This document shows positions 1 through 11,102 of a stretch of DNA of 64,000 bases, piece by piece; within the stretch, counting starts at the first letter, position 1; each line of letters starts with the position of its first letter. The DNA lies in contig NC_092602.1 in the NCBI RefSeq assembly GCF_047663525.1, positions 7,313,501 through 7,377,500 of the forward strand, written 5' to 3'. The stretch comes from Anas platyrhynchos (lineage: Eukaryota; Chordata; Aves; Anseriformes; Anatidae). The position numbers were made by a program, and so were the translations under genes. The notes beneath the pieces are model-generated. The model worked only from the letters and a program-made list of their open reading frames with translations, ran no database searches and was not told where the DNA came from.

Positions 1-3000
1 TGTCTCAGGAAAAATGTCTCTTTTAACTGATCAAAGCCTCTCTGCTGGTCCTGGTCGTAATTGCTCCTTTTAGGAGATTTCTGCCTGCAGACAGACTTTG
101 CTAACTTGCCTCAGAAAAGCTGCTGGTAACACGGGGAGTTTTCATCTTAAATTTCAAAGAGGTGAAACTTGGTCTCAGCCTTCTCTCCTGTTAAACGGAG
201 GTCTCTGGCTGAAATCCTCGCTGTTCTTCTGGCTCTACAGAGCTGGTGGATGTCTGGAAGCGTCCTGCGGGCCTGGCTGGTTGGGAGAGGGCTGTTGGTC
301 CCTGGCTGGGGATCAGCCCCATGTCCACCAGCACCATTGCTGTGGCTGAAGCCTGCTTTGGGTAGGCTGTAGGGCAAGTTCTGCCTGCTGAAACGGAGCT
401 TGTGTTTGTCCTGTTCTCCTCAACTTTCTCCTGTGCTGCCTAATGGGGTCTGCTCACCCACGTGCTGCTCAGCGGGCTTTGGAGCCCTGCTTTGGAGGAC
501 AGGGAGCGCTGTCTAGCTTCGAGCAGAAAGAAACAATTCCTGCTCAGCTGTTTGAAGTAAGCAGCTTGTGGTTGTGTCTGGTAAATCTCTGCAGGCAAAA
601 CTCCTTGGTCTAGCACTTTGACTCCTAATTAAGTGCTTGCAGTGACGGCAGCTTGCCCTGCCTCCAGAAAAATTGTCCTTTCACCTATGCAGGCTCTCGC
701 TTCCTTTGTAATGCCATGGTTTAAGGAGAGCCCTATGAAGTCTTGGCTCTGATAAAACCGAGAAAAGCAATTCTCTCTTTCCCCTGCTCTGTGAATAAAG
801 TTCTCCAGAGCCCCTGGAGCCCTGGCTTCTTGGAAAGAAGGGGCTGTGGCAAGAGGGCTGCCCAGCAGGGAGGACGCCGTCTCCTCTCAATAGCAATGGA
901 AGGGAGCAGCAGCTCCCCGGGGAGAGCAGAGGGGCTGATGGAAACGTCACTCGTGAGTTAGGGGTGGCTGCTGAGCCATGGCCCTGGCACACGCACCCCG
1001 GGGAGGTTGGTTTGGGGACGGCTGAGATGATTTTTTGCGGGGAGAGGCGTTCTTGTTGGTCTGGGTTTTAATGACTTGCCCCAATATTCTGTTTCAGCTG
1101 GACCAAGCATCTTCCTCTCCCGTGCTGACCTTTGCCGTGAGGTTGTGCGTGAAGAAATGTGCCAAAATGCCCTGTTGCCGTGGGAACCGAGGCCAAGAGA
1201 GGAGCGGGCAGCTTCTGCTAATTGCCACAGCTCCTTGACCTCAGCTGCAAACCCCGCTGCACGAAACCACCCCATGGAGCTCCAGCCCCATCCAGCCCAG
1301 GTACGCGCTGCCTGCAAACCGAGGGATAATGGGGGAGCCGGGCTTTCCTTTTCCCCTGCCTCTCGGTGCTGTCACAGCCTGCCCAGAGATAAAAGTCCGA
1401 ATTCATGGCTCCGGCATCCCTGCAACCCCTGTCGCCCTGCTCACGCACGTGTGCCTGCACATTTGGGTTGAAAAGCAGGGCTGCAGCGAGATGCTGCATC
1501 GGCCCAGCCCTGCTCCCCGGGCTGGCCTGGCTTTATCTCCTTCCAATTAAATAAGCACAGATAGCGGGTTTAATAAGGCCCCGCGTATGAGAGCTTACTG
1601 ATGATTCCATTTCCAACGTGTCGGGAATTACGAGGCAGCCTGCGAAGCAGAGGTGAGTGGGGACAGGCTTGGCAGCTAATTACTGTCCCCCGTGTCCCCC
1701 CGTGCTGCCACTGCAGCCGGCCGGGCCCCTAATTGCTCCCGGTACCCGACTGCATTTTGTTGCTGGTTGTGGCTAATTTGCAGATCTCGCCCGGCACTCA
1801 GCTGTTAGTGCTTCTCTGTCCCCTCCCCACACTCCTCTTCACCTCCCCCTCCTCGTTCCTCTTCACATTTATTAATGAAAACCTTATCTGTCTGTGCAGA
1901 TAATGCCAGAAATAATTAGTACTCACCGAGGTCTGTCAGGCTCCTCTCCTCTCCCACCGCCCCCACCCCGTCCTCCTTCCTATTTATGGTTTCCCTTGCT
2001 GTTTGGCCAGGGCTGGGGCTGCTTCTTGGCTTTTGAAACCTTCCTCGCCCTGTGCAGCTTCGTTTCTTTCTCTTTCAAAGTTTTCTTTGCTCAGGGCAAA
2101 CCTGGTGCACATGGGAAACTGCAGCCAGATACATAAATATGTCAATATTTATGTCCCATGGGTTTGATCTCGAGGCCTGGGGCTGCAGGTGCCTCTGGCC
2201 CCATCGCTGCTGGAAATAGGGAGCTGCTCCCCAAAAGCAAGGGCTAGGCTCGCATCTGCACCCGCTGTCCTTGGGTCAGGGTCCCGGCCCCGTTGCTGCC
2301 CTGCCAACGCTGTCCCCGCTCCTCTCACGCTCCTTTTTTATTACAGTTAGCATCATCTCGTGGCTTAAATCTTTCAGCCTGATAAAGGACGACAGCGCTC
2401 CTCGAGTGCCTGGGATGGCATAAATAATTCTGGTGCTGAGAGAGATTTACAGTGATATAAGTGTCAGGAGGGAGCCCAGTTTGTATTAATGGCCTTATTA
2501 GTTATGTTGCTGTAAAATACTGATACTCCAGTTGTTAAGCAGCCACGGTTTCGCTCTGCAGCATTAATTCAATAAATTGGGGCTTTTTGATATAAATCTT
2601 AGTCTGCTGAACCCCATTAGAGGATCCTTCATGATATGTCAGAGATCTTTAAATGGCTCTGACTGAGAGCGACCTGGGAATAAGGCAGCTTTTGGAGCGC
2701 GAGCGTAAGGCAGAGCCAGCGAGTGCCGCACCTCGACCCCTGCCTGCACCCAGTGGGATAAGGGTGCCAGGGAGAGCAGGGGGTGTCATGACACAGCTCT
2801 GGCTGCTTGGAGGCCTGCAGGCCACGTGGGGACTTTGGGTGGGATGTTTTTTTTTGCTCACCAGCTCAGAAACCACATCTCGCACCAGGTCTGGACGTCT
2901 CCTGTGAACCTGAGGTCGCCGTGGCTGTGTCCCTGGGGAGGTGAGGACAGCTTGAGGTCAGCCTCCGGCCCCAGGAGGAGAGGACAAGGGAGAAAAGTCT

Positions 3001-6000
3001 GGGACTGTGAGGTTGAAAGAGCTTATAGAAGGATAAGATGCCTACAGTGCCGCTCTGACCCTCGTCTGTGCCTCTTCCCTGCAGCCTCCCCATGGTTGCC
3101 TCTGCTCCGCTGCCACCGCACCTCTTCAGCACCCTGGGCCGAGGTAAGCCAAGAGGCAGGGCGCCTCTCCCCACTCTGTCTGACCCTTCTGTCCTTCTGT
3201 CCTTCTCCCTGCACCACCCCAGCATGTGTGCCCCTCTCCGCCTCCCCTCTGGCGGGGTTGCCCTCTCCTCTGTCGCCGTTTTGCAACTCTGCAAACTTTG
3301 TCCCAGCGATCCGCCGAGCGCGCGGGGAGGGAGGGAGCAGAGGAGGGGGGAGGTTCGCTGATAATTGAAAATAAATGGTGCATTCGATGAAATAAATGTT
3401 CTGCTGCAGCCGGCTCGCTGCGGCTGATTATTTATTTTTTCTTGCTGCTGTTTTTGAGGAGAGGAGGTGCCCGGGGAAGGGGGGCTGGAGGTAAAGGAAT
3501 GTCACCCGCACGCAGACGGAGCTACCGGGCTGTCGTCCTCTTGCCTTCTGCTACAGAGTCCTGAGCCCCCAGCAGCTCTGCACCACCCCTAGCCTGTCCT
3601 CTGCCTCTGGGGAGCCCCTGCCATGGGTGACAGCACCCAGCTGCTTGTGCCAAGAGAAAGCAGCAGCCTACACCCCAAAATGGGGCCAGGCCGGGGGTCC
3701 TGGCACCAGGCTGTGCTCCGCCCCCTTGACGCCCAAGGCAGCAGGGAAGGTTCTTACGCCTTGATGAGACTTATCCGGGATTATTATTCAGCTGCTAATT
3801 AATCTTGAGACTGATGTAAAGGCTTTGGGCTGCTGGTTGAAGATCAAGCAGATGATTTCTGGTCTAGTCACCAAAAGAGGGACTGTGAAGAGCATTACGT
3901 TGCCCTCCCCGGGCAGCTGAGCCCTCCCTGGCCTTTCTGGAGCTTTTGCAGCCCAACATGACCAGCTGCTGGTGGGTACTGGGCCTACCCCAGTACCAGT
4001 CAGGGCTAGCAGCCTGGCCGAGCGAGCCAGAGCCTCCCCTTTTCTTCCCTTGCAAGTATTTTCACCTTACCTATCTTGTTCGACTGCACCCTCATCACAG
4101 CGCTGAGCAACAGCTCCAACGTCTCGTTTCCCCAAATTCTGGTCATCCTGAAGCGAGCACCATCAGCCAGGAGCAGCTTGGAGCTGGAGAGCGTGGGCTG
4201 AGAGGCAGCCCCAGCCTCTTTAACCAGCGACCAGCTGTTAAATCTCAGCAGCCCGTCCCCAGCAGTGGTAACCCCAAGCACGCAGCCTGCTGGCCCTCTG
4301 CATGTTTGGTTTTTAAGCTGCCCGGATTCGTGGTGCTCCGCTTGTGGCATCGTCCATCACTGCCGGGGCCGTGCAGGGAGGTGAAGCTCATCTCTCTCGC
4401 TACCACCGCACCTGAGCAGGGAGCCTTGGCGTTATCTCCCCAGAAGTCGCCTTCGAGTACAATTCAATTTCTTTCTCATTTCTTTTCAAGTGCCTGGGAC
4501 TGGGGGCTTGTGTCACGGAGCTGTAATGGTTCAGAGCTGTGTAAATAGCCAGCAACTCTGAAGGCAACAGGCACAGAGGTGACAGCGGCATCGCGTGGGC
4601 GTCTGTTACTGGTCCTGCTGGAGCTGAGCTGGGTTGGATCCTCGGGTGCTGCCTGGGCCCCATCGGGGTGGGGACCTTGGTGTCCCTTGGGATGGAGCAG
4701 GTCAGGGCTGGGGGGGGTGACACCAGCCCCAGCCCCTGGACAGCTCCACGCTGCTGGCAGCCCTATGGGGAGGGTATCTCATAGCTGCACTACCAGCCTG
4801 TAATGCTGTTAGGGTCTGTAAATCTGCTCTTAAGAATTTATGGGGTAAATATTCCCGCACCATATTAAAGACACAACTCACAGGCACCCGCACGCAGCCG
4901 CCTGGCTGGGCAGGAGCACGCGGCGATCTCAGGGGACGGAGCGGCAGCGGCTGCCAAAATCTTTGGGAAGTGTTATTTTGGGGTCTGCCCCCTCCTGCTC
5001 CTAATACCGCAGCACCCCGGCCCCCCCCCCCCCACCCTGCCTTGCCTCGTCCCCAGCCGCGGTGACAGTATTTACAGCTGGAGCGTGCCAGGCCTAATTG
5101 CTAATCAGCTCCAGGCAATCAATTCATCTCCCTGTCGCCTCCTCGGGGAGGGGCCGCCTGGCGGAGCTGAAGGTGACTCCTGCAGGAGTTAAGATTAAGA
5201 TTTTAAAAATACCAGGCGCTAATCAGCACCACTTCGTTAGCAGAGCTGGGGGCTTGGCTGTGCTCGGGGGGGACCAGGCAGGTGCCCGTGCCTGTGGCTG
5301 GGCTCTGTGGGCACCTCTGGGGCATGGCCCCCTCTGGGGAGCTCGCAAATAAAAGCCGTGGAGGGGTTTTAAACACAAAATGCCCTTTTCTTTTATTTTA
5401 TTTCATTTCTTCCTTAAAACGCCTGCTGTTGCCCAGGCTGCTTGGGAAGGAGTTACTGCACCGCGGTGCTCGCTCTGATGCTGTGCAGTGCTCAGCCCGG
5501 GCTCTGCCAGGGGTGGAGAAGCCCCGTGGTAATTTGGGGTTTGGGAGGGAAGCGAGCATCCCACCTGCTGCACACAAACCCGCCCTCCCTCCCTTATTGA
5601 CTAAATGCTGGAACCGAGGGGAGATTTTTCCCCTCTCATGAAGTGGGAGCAGGGCCGGTGCTTAACGGAGCTCCTGGAAAGTGCCAGCTGCCAGGTTTTG
5701 GGGATGGAGGAACCCAAGCAAAGCAGAGCGGCTCTGGTGGTGGAGGGACGCTGATTCCCAGCTCGTAATTAAATTAAGAGAGAGAGACGAGATCAAAAGG
5801 GGGCTGTATTAAAGAATAAATCAGGCTCAGGGTGCGGAGCCCCTTCCTTTAATTACCGCGTGGATGTGTAACGGCGAGGGACTCCATCAATCACCAAGGA
5901 AAGGAAAGGTGTCGAGCGGAGAGAAGCCTTCCCTGGGTTAATTACTGCTAACGAGGGGCAGGAAGCTGGGCAGAGGACACCCACGCCGTGCTCTGTGGCA

Positions 6001-9000
6001 CTGCCTGCAGCTCCCCTGCACTCACAGCCACCAAAACCAGCTCCAGAAGAGCAGCGGGTCACCCTCGGGCTTAAACCCCCTAGTGAGGAGCATCAGTGTG
6101 AGCGGGTGATGTCCACCGAGCCGCTCAAAAGCCGTCCTGAGGGAAGGACACGTCTGGATTTTCTGCTCGGTTGCTGTTTACAGGGGATGTCGGGGGCTGC
6201 GGGCTCCGCCGTCGGCAGCGCCGGCCCAGCCGGGTTGGCACAGCCCCGTTTGGGGCATAATTAATTCTCTTTTGATCATCTGCCGTGTAAATCATCAGTG
6301 GCCAGGAGTTAATCACGCGTATGAAATGAATCCTGCTCCTGCCTTAATGAGCACCCAATCGTGACCAGCATCTGTTTACTCCCCGCACTTTCATCTCCTC
6401 TAGAGTGTGAACAATTAATTGTAGCCAATAATCTCCTTTTTATTCCATTAAAAAAAATCTGAGAGCGAAGAGCCTGCGCCCCGTGCTCCTGCTCCCCACG
6501 TAGCCCCCTTGGCTTTGTTCTTTCACTCCCATCAATAAACGCGTTGTGGGAGCAACCCAGGGGCTGCCCAGCGAGGACGGGGCCGTGTCACCGCCACCAG
6601 GACCCGGTGCTGAGCCCAAGCAGACCCGGCGTGGTTGGACACAGAGGCACTGCTGGGAGCTTTTAAAAACCCGAGCACCCCAAGCAGCTGAGGACAAACA
6701 CCAGGAGCTTGTGGCTTTGCTCCCCAGGGTGGCCGTCCCTGTCCTTGTCACTTCTTGCCCAACGTCCCCCGTGCTGCTGGCAGCTGGCAGGGCTTGACCA
6801 CGGAGGTGAGGTGAGATGGGGCTCTTGGTCCAGCTTCTAAGGAGAGGGCAGTGTCAGCAAGATTTGGGGCTCCTGGACACGTCCCCTGCTGCGTTGGCTC
6901 CCACGGCGTACTCGGCCGTAATTTAGCCTGGTTTAATTGACGTCCAAATTAGCCCTCGTCGAACAGCGCCGCAGCTGCATTCAAAAATATTTAAAATTAC
7001 GGCACAGCAAAACATTTTCACATTTCATTAGCGCGTCTTAATGGGAAGTGTCCGTGCCCCAAATTCTCCAGTTGTTCTCAGCAATTGAAGCTCTCATGGC
7101 AGAGGCTGCGCTCTTGCCAAGCGTTGCACGATGCCGGCACGGGCACAGCGGTGCCGAGACACCGCCGGGGAAGAAAGGGAAGGAAAAGCAGCAGCATAAA
7201 CGGGCTGCTCCTGGTCTGAAGTGGGCACCTCTGCCTTCCAGGGGCTGGCCCGTCCTCACCGGTGCCTGACTTCATCCCTGCTGCTCTGAGCTCATCTCCA
7301 GCACCCCCCGGCCCTGGGGACCCCCCCCCAGCCCCTTGGCTCAGCCACCTGTGAGCCGGGGACACGTCCCCACGCCACCCAGCATGCCTCCTGTCCCTGT
7401 CCTCCTTTTCTCCCCATGTCATTGGCATTCAGCTCTCCTGTTTATTCAATTAGCGCATTTCTGCTTAATTATCTGATTAATCTGAACATGTCTAATTGCT
7501 ACATTAGCGGGGCGGGGGTGCCTGTCCCCCCCCTGCAGTGCACAAGGCCTCAGTCAAAGGAGCCGCAGCGGGAGCCAGGAGCGGCTGCGTCCTGTCCTGC
7601 ATGGGCCACGGGCACTTTCCTTTCCCAGCCTGGATGGGAATTGTCTCGGACAGGCGCTGGGAGAAAGCCTGCCCCAAATCTTGGCTGATGTCCCCAGGGG
7701 AAGGAGGGATGGGACAGGACGGGATGGGATGGGATGGAAGGGCAGGTCCCAGCACCACCACCCCATCTCCAAGCCCTGGGTACTGCTGGTGCCGTCCCGG
7801 TGCTGAAGGCTGGGTGCTGCCAGCTGCCAAAATTGCTGCTGAAATTTCCACCTTCCCACGTTTGCTGGGCAGCCCTCCTATTTCAAGGAAAGAGGGCTTT
7901 TTTTCCCTTCCCTGTTCTCCCTCTCCCCCAGAGCCTCATCCTTGGCTGTCCCCAGCTGTGGGTACAGCAGAGGGACCTGGCGGTGTGTGCAGCTCTGCCC
8001 AGGAGCCTCTCAAGGGGGGAAAACCTTCCATAAAATGGAGGTTTCCAAAGGGAAAGATGAATGCATATGAGGGATAGACCCCACGAAGTGCTGCAGCCTC
8101 AGCACAGGGCCAAAATCCCCCCCCCTGCCGACTGGGGCTGGGTTAGTGGAGGGAATAATTGGTAGGTGCTTCTGAAGCGTAATGAGTCGAGGGCGCTTGC
8201 AGCTTTTGTTTATTGACTCTCGAGATCTAATGAATACTTCCAAAGGTAATTATTGATTTTCTGCATTTGCAGGAAGCCTGCTTGGCTGGGGGATGAAGTG
8301 GAGATGGAAATGGGGAGGTTTTGTGCAAGACCAAGCTCTGTTTCTTCCTCTGGCCTCGTGTCACTGAAGCATCTTTGCCGTGGGGGCAATGGGGCATGGA
8401 GGTGTGGGTCGAGGTGCCAGGATGGTGCCATGGCAGTGGGGTCACTGCACCAGCACTGTCCTGGCCATGGGGACATGGGGACATGGGGTCAGGCCTGGGT
8501 CTGCTTCCCTGGGGATTCAGGAACCCCAAGCACCGTGGGCACAGAGCAGCAGGTGCTCAGCACCCACTGGGGTTCTGCGGCACGTCGCACACTGAGCAAA
8601 TAATCCAAACCCAAGGGAAAATTCAACGTTTATAGAAAAATCTTTGTCCGGCTCCAGGCCAAACCCAGCTCTCTTCTCTCTCTAGAAGGGGGGAAGAGAT
8701 TAAAATGTAATCCTGGGTAAACACATTTTCTGCTTCCCGTCCCCGGGGGCACCTCTCAGCACGCACGGAGCCACCCCACTGCTCGCTCCTGTCGAGGGCC
8801 CCGGGCAGGCTTCACCCGCGGTGGGGGCAGCTTCTGCTGCTGCTCACCCCAGATCTAAACTAGGGAGGTTAACCCTTTGGATTTGGGGGAGGAAAAAGGG
8901 GGACTAAGCATCACCGGGGGATGGCACGGGGCTGGCAGCCGTGCCGGTGCCACCGCCGTGCTTTTTGCGGGTGTCTTGCGCCGCTTTCCCCGGCTGTTTA

Positions 9001-10449
9001 TTTAGGAGGCGATTTATTGCAGCGCCGTTGCTGTACGGCGGGGAGGCGCATCCCTTGGAGCCTCCGTTAAGGGAGCCAATTGCTTAATTGGCTGCCGATG
9101 TCCCCGCGAGGTACGCCAGGAGAGGTTTCACCTCGTAGCGATCGCTGCCTCCCCCCTGCTCACACGCCACCCGCGCTGCCGATTTAATAGCGCAAACATT
9201 TGTTATTCCTCCCATTCAGCAGCCAGATCGGGGGTGTTCGGAGCAGCTCCAGGTGTGGGCTGGGCTTTGGGGGACAACAGGGGACAGCCGGGCTCGTTTG
9301 GGGCCAGGTGGCCTGGGGATTAGAGGAGAGAAGGGCCAGGCGGGCTGGAAGCGTTGCGTGGTGCCGTGGGGCCTCGGCTGCAGCTGGCGGTGGCTGCACT
9401 CATCCTGCAGAGCTGGGAGCTGGTGCTGGGCTGGGTTTTGGGGTAACGAGCTGCATTTATGGGGGGGGATCAGCATCAGGCTGGGATCCTTCCCCCCTTG
9501 CTCCAGCATCCCCACCGGCAGCACCAAAGGAGCCCCAGGGGCACCAGCTGGGTGTGAAGCTGTCCCCATAGGACAAGGTCAGCTCTCTGCCCGTGCAGAT
9601 GCTGTCCGAACCCCTCGGGCTTTCCAGGTGGAGCTGGCTGTGTTTTACAAAGCCCTGCTGGACCTCTGCCTGACTCTGCTGCTGCTGAGGTTTTAGGGTT
9701 TTAGGCTTGCTGCTCTCCGTGCAGGGCCGCAGCCCTGGGCTCTGGGTACAGAAAGCAAAAAGCAGCGGGGCTGGAGGATGTCAGACAGGCAACGCCCTGC
9801 TACCTCCTGCTAATTTTGCATCCATCGCAAGGAGGTGATCAAGTTTGCCGTGGTTTTCCCTCCTTCCTCAGCTCCCGCTGCCTATTGTTCCTGGCTCTGC
9901 CATCCCCAGCTGCTTACATAAAGCAGCACGCGGCGAGCCGAGGCACAATAGCGAGCGCCTCCGCCACCCAAGGTCACCGCCTCTCACTTGTGCTCCCAAG
10001 CACCGGCTCCGAGAAGCATTTTCTCCCAGAAACAGCTTTATTGGGCTCGGTGCAAGAAGCTGGGGGGATCATGCTGCTGCACTTGCCCCAGCCCAGGTGC
10101 CCCGGTGGCGAGGAGGGGTTGGATCCTGCCCCGGCTGCTGAGCCCTTGGTTTTGGAGCCGCTTTGGGTTTCCCTCCCTGCTGCTGCCCCAGAGCTGGGGC
10201 TGAGAAGCAGCAAAGCCCAGCCCTGCCCCTCCACCTCGCTGTTAAATGGGAGAGGATGGAGGGGGAGGAAAAGAAGAGTTTGTTTCCCAAATCCCTTCCC
10301 TGTGCAGATCCCCGTGTGGACCAGATACAGAAAGCTCCCCGTGGCTTTCTGCTGCTTTTCCTCTTGGTGATCCGAGCTGGTGCCTATATTTTTTTTTTCA
10401 GTGAGCAGCTGGGAGAGGGCAAAACCAGAGGCTGAACCCAGCCAGAGAG
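1..10449. other. Upstream intergenic DNA with no supported gene
   Basis: No ORF here has splice sites, length or similarity that supports a gene. The sequence alternates between GC-rich filler and AT-rich islands full of TAATTA-like homeodomain cores, for example about 1860-1925, 2330-2640, 6240-6460, 6920-7050 and 7420-7510. These look like candidate distal elements of SRRM4 or its upstream neighbour. Short simple repeats occur at 5019-5032 (C run) and 7706-7740 (GGGAT-type). Confidence 0.6.
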
Positions 10450-10710
10450 GAGATGCTCCTGGGGAGCACCCCTGGACCGGGAGCCCCGGGCTGGTCACCA
10501 TGGGGCCCATTTGGGTAATAAAACGGGCGATGTACTTGGGTGGAGACCATCCTGGGGCTCCCGGTCCAGGGATGCTCCGGATCCAGGATGCTTCCGATCC
10601 AGGGATGCTCCTGGTGAGATGCTCCTGGTCCAGGGATGCTCCTGGTTCAGGGATGCTCCGGATCCAGGATGCTGCAGCCCCGGCGATGCTCTGGGTCCGG
10701 GGCTGCTCCC
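10450..10710 (+). repeat. Degenerate minisatellite before the SRRM4 promoter
   Basis: Imperfect tandem copies of a unit close to GGATGCTCCTGGTCCAG alternate with a GGATGCTCCGGATCCAG variant. Copies are clearest at 10568-10685 and decay on both sides. Such arrays are often variable in length between individuals. Confidence 0.7.
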
Positions 10711-10918
10711 GGCGGAGCAGCTGCGGGAGGCGGCACCGGGGAGGGGACGGCGGCGGGGCCCGGCCCCATTCCCCGCCTCGCAGCCACAAAACGGGAGCCG
10801 GGAGCGGCTCGGCCCCACACGCCCCCCGCCAGCCGCGCCGAACCGGGCTAACCCCGAGCCGCAGCAGCCCCGGGCACCCCAACCTGAGCCGTGCGGGGCC
10901 GGGAGGGATGTAACAGCG

Positions 10919-10939
10919 ATCAGCACCGCGGAGAGCGGC
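10919..10939 (+). promoter_or_regulatory. RE1/NRSE-type REST binding site in the SRRM4 leader
   Basis: Bases 10920-10935 read TCAGCACCGCGGAGAG, which fits every position of the RE1 core consensus TYAGMRCCNNRGMSAG. The site lies 37-57 bases before the SRRM4 ATG. REST is known to repress nSR100 in non-neural cells and SRRM4 in turn alters REST splicing, so a site here is expected for this gene. Confidence 0.8.
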
Positions 10940-10971
10940 GGAGCGGAGCCGTGCCGAGCCGTGCCGGGGCC

Positions 10972-11102
10972 ATGGCCAGCGTGCAGCAGGGCGAGAAGCA
11001 GCTCTTCGAGAAGTTCTGGCGAGGAACCTTCAAAGCCGTGGCCACGCCGCGCCCCGAGAGCATCATCGTGGCCAGCATCACCGCCCGCAAGCCGCTGCCC
11101 AG
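10972..11102 (+). CDS. SRRM4: SRRM4 coding exon 1
   Basis: Encodes residues 1-43 plus two bases of codon 44, ending ARKPLP before the donor GTAAGG at 11103. The only plausible start is the ATG at 10972, because the predicted protein begins exactly at the conserved family N-terminus. The exon lies in a CpG-rich block (about 10690-11110). Confidence 0.97.

Noticed and set aside
3125..3145. Second REST site upstream of SRRM4
   Set aside because: TTCAGCACC is a good left half-site, but the right half fails the consensus at two positions.
9974..10882. Minus-strand ORF of 302 codons opposite the SRRM4 promoter
   Set aside because: It runs through the minisatellite, which gives a repeated translation. 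No independent support for an antisense protein.
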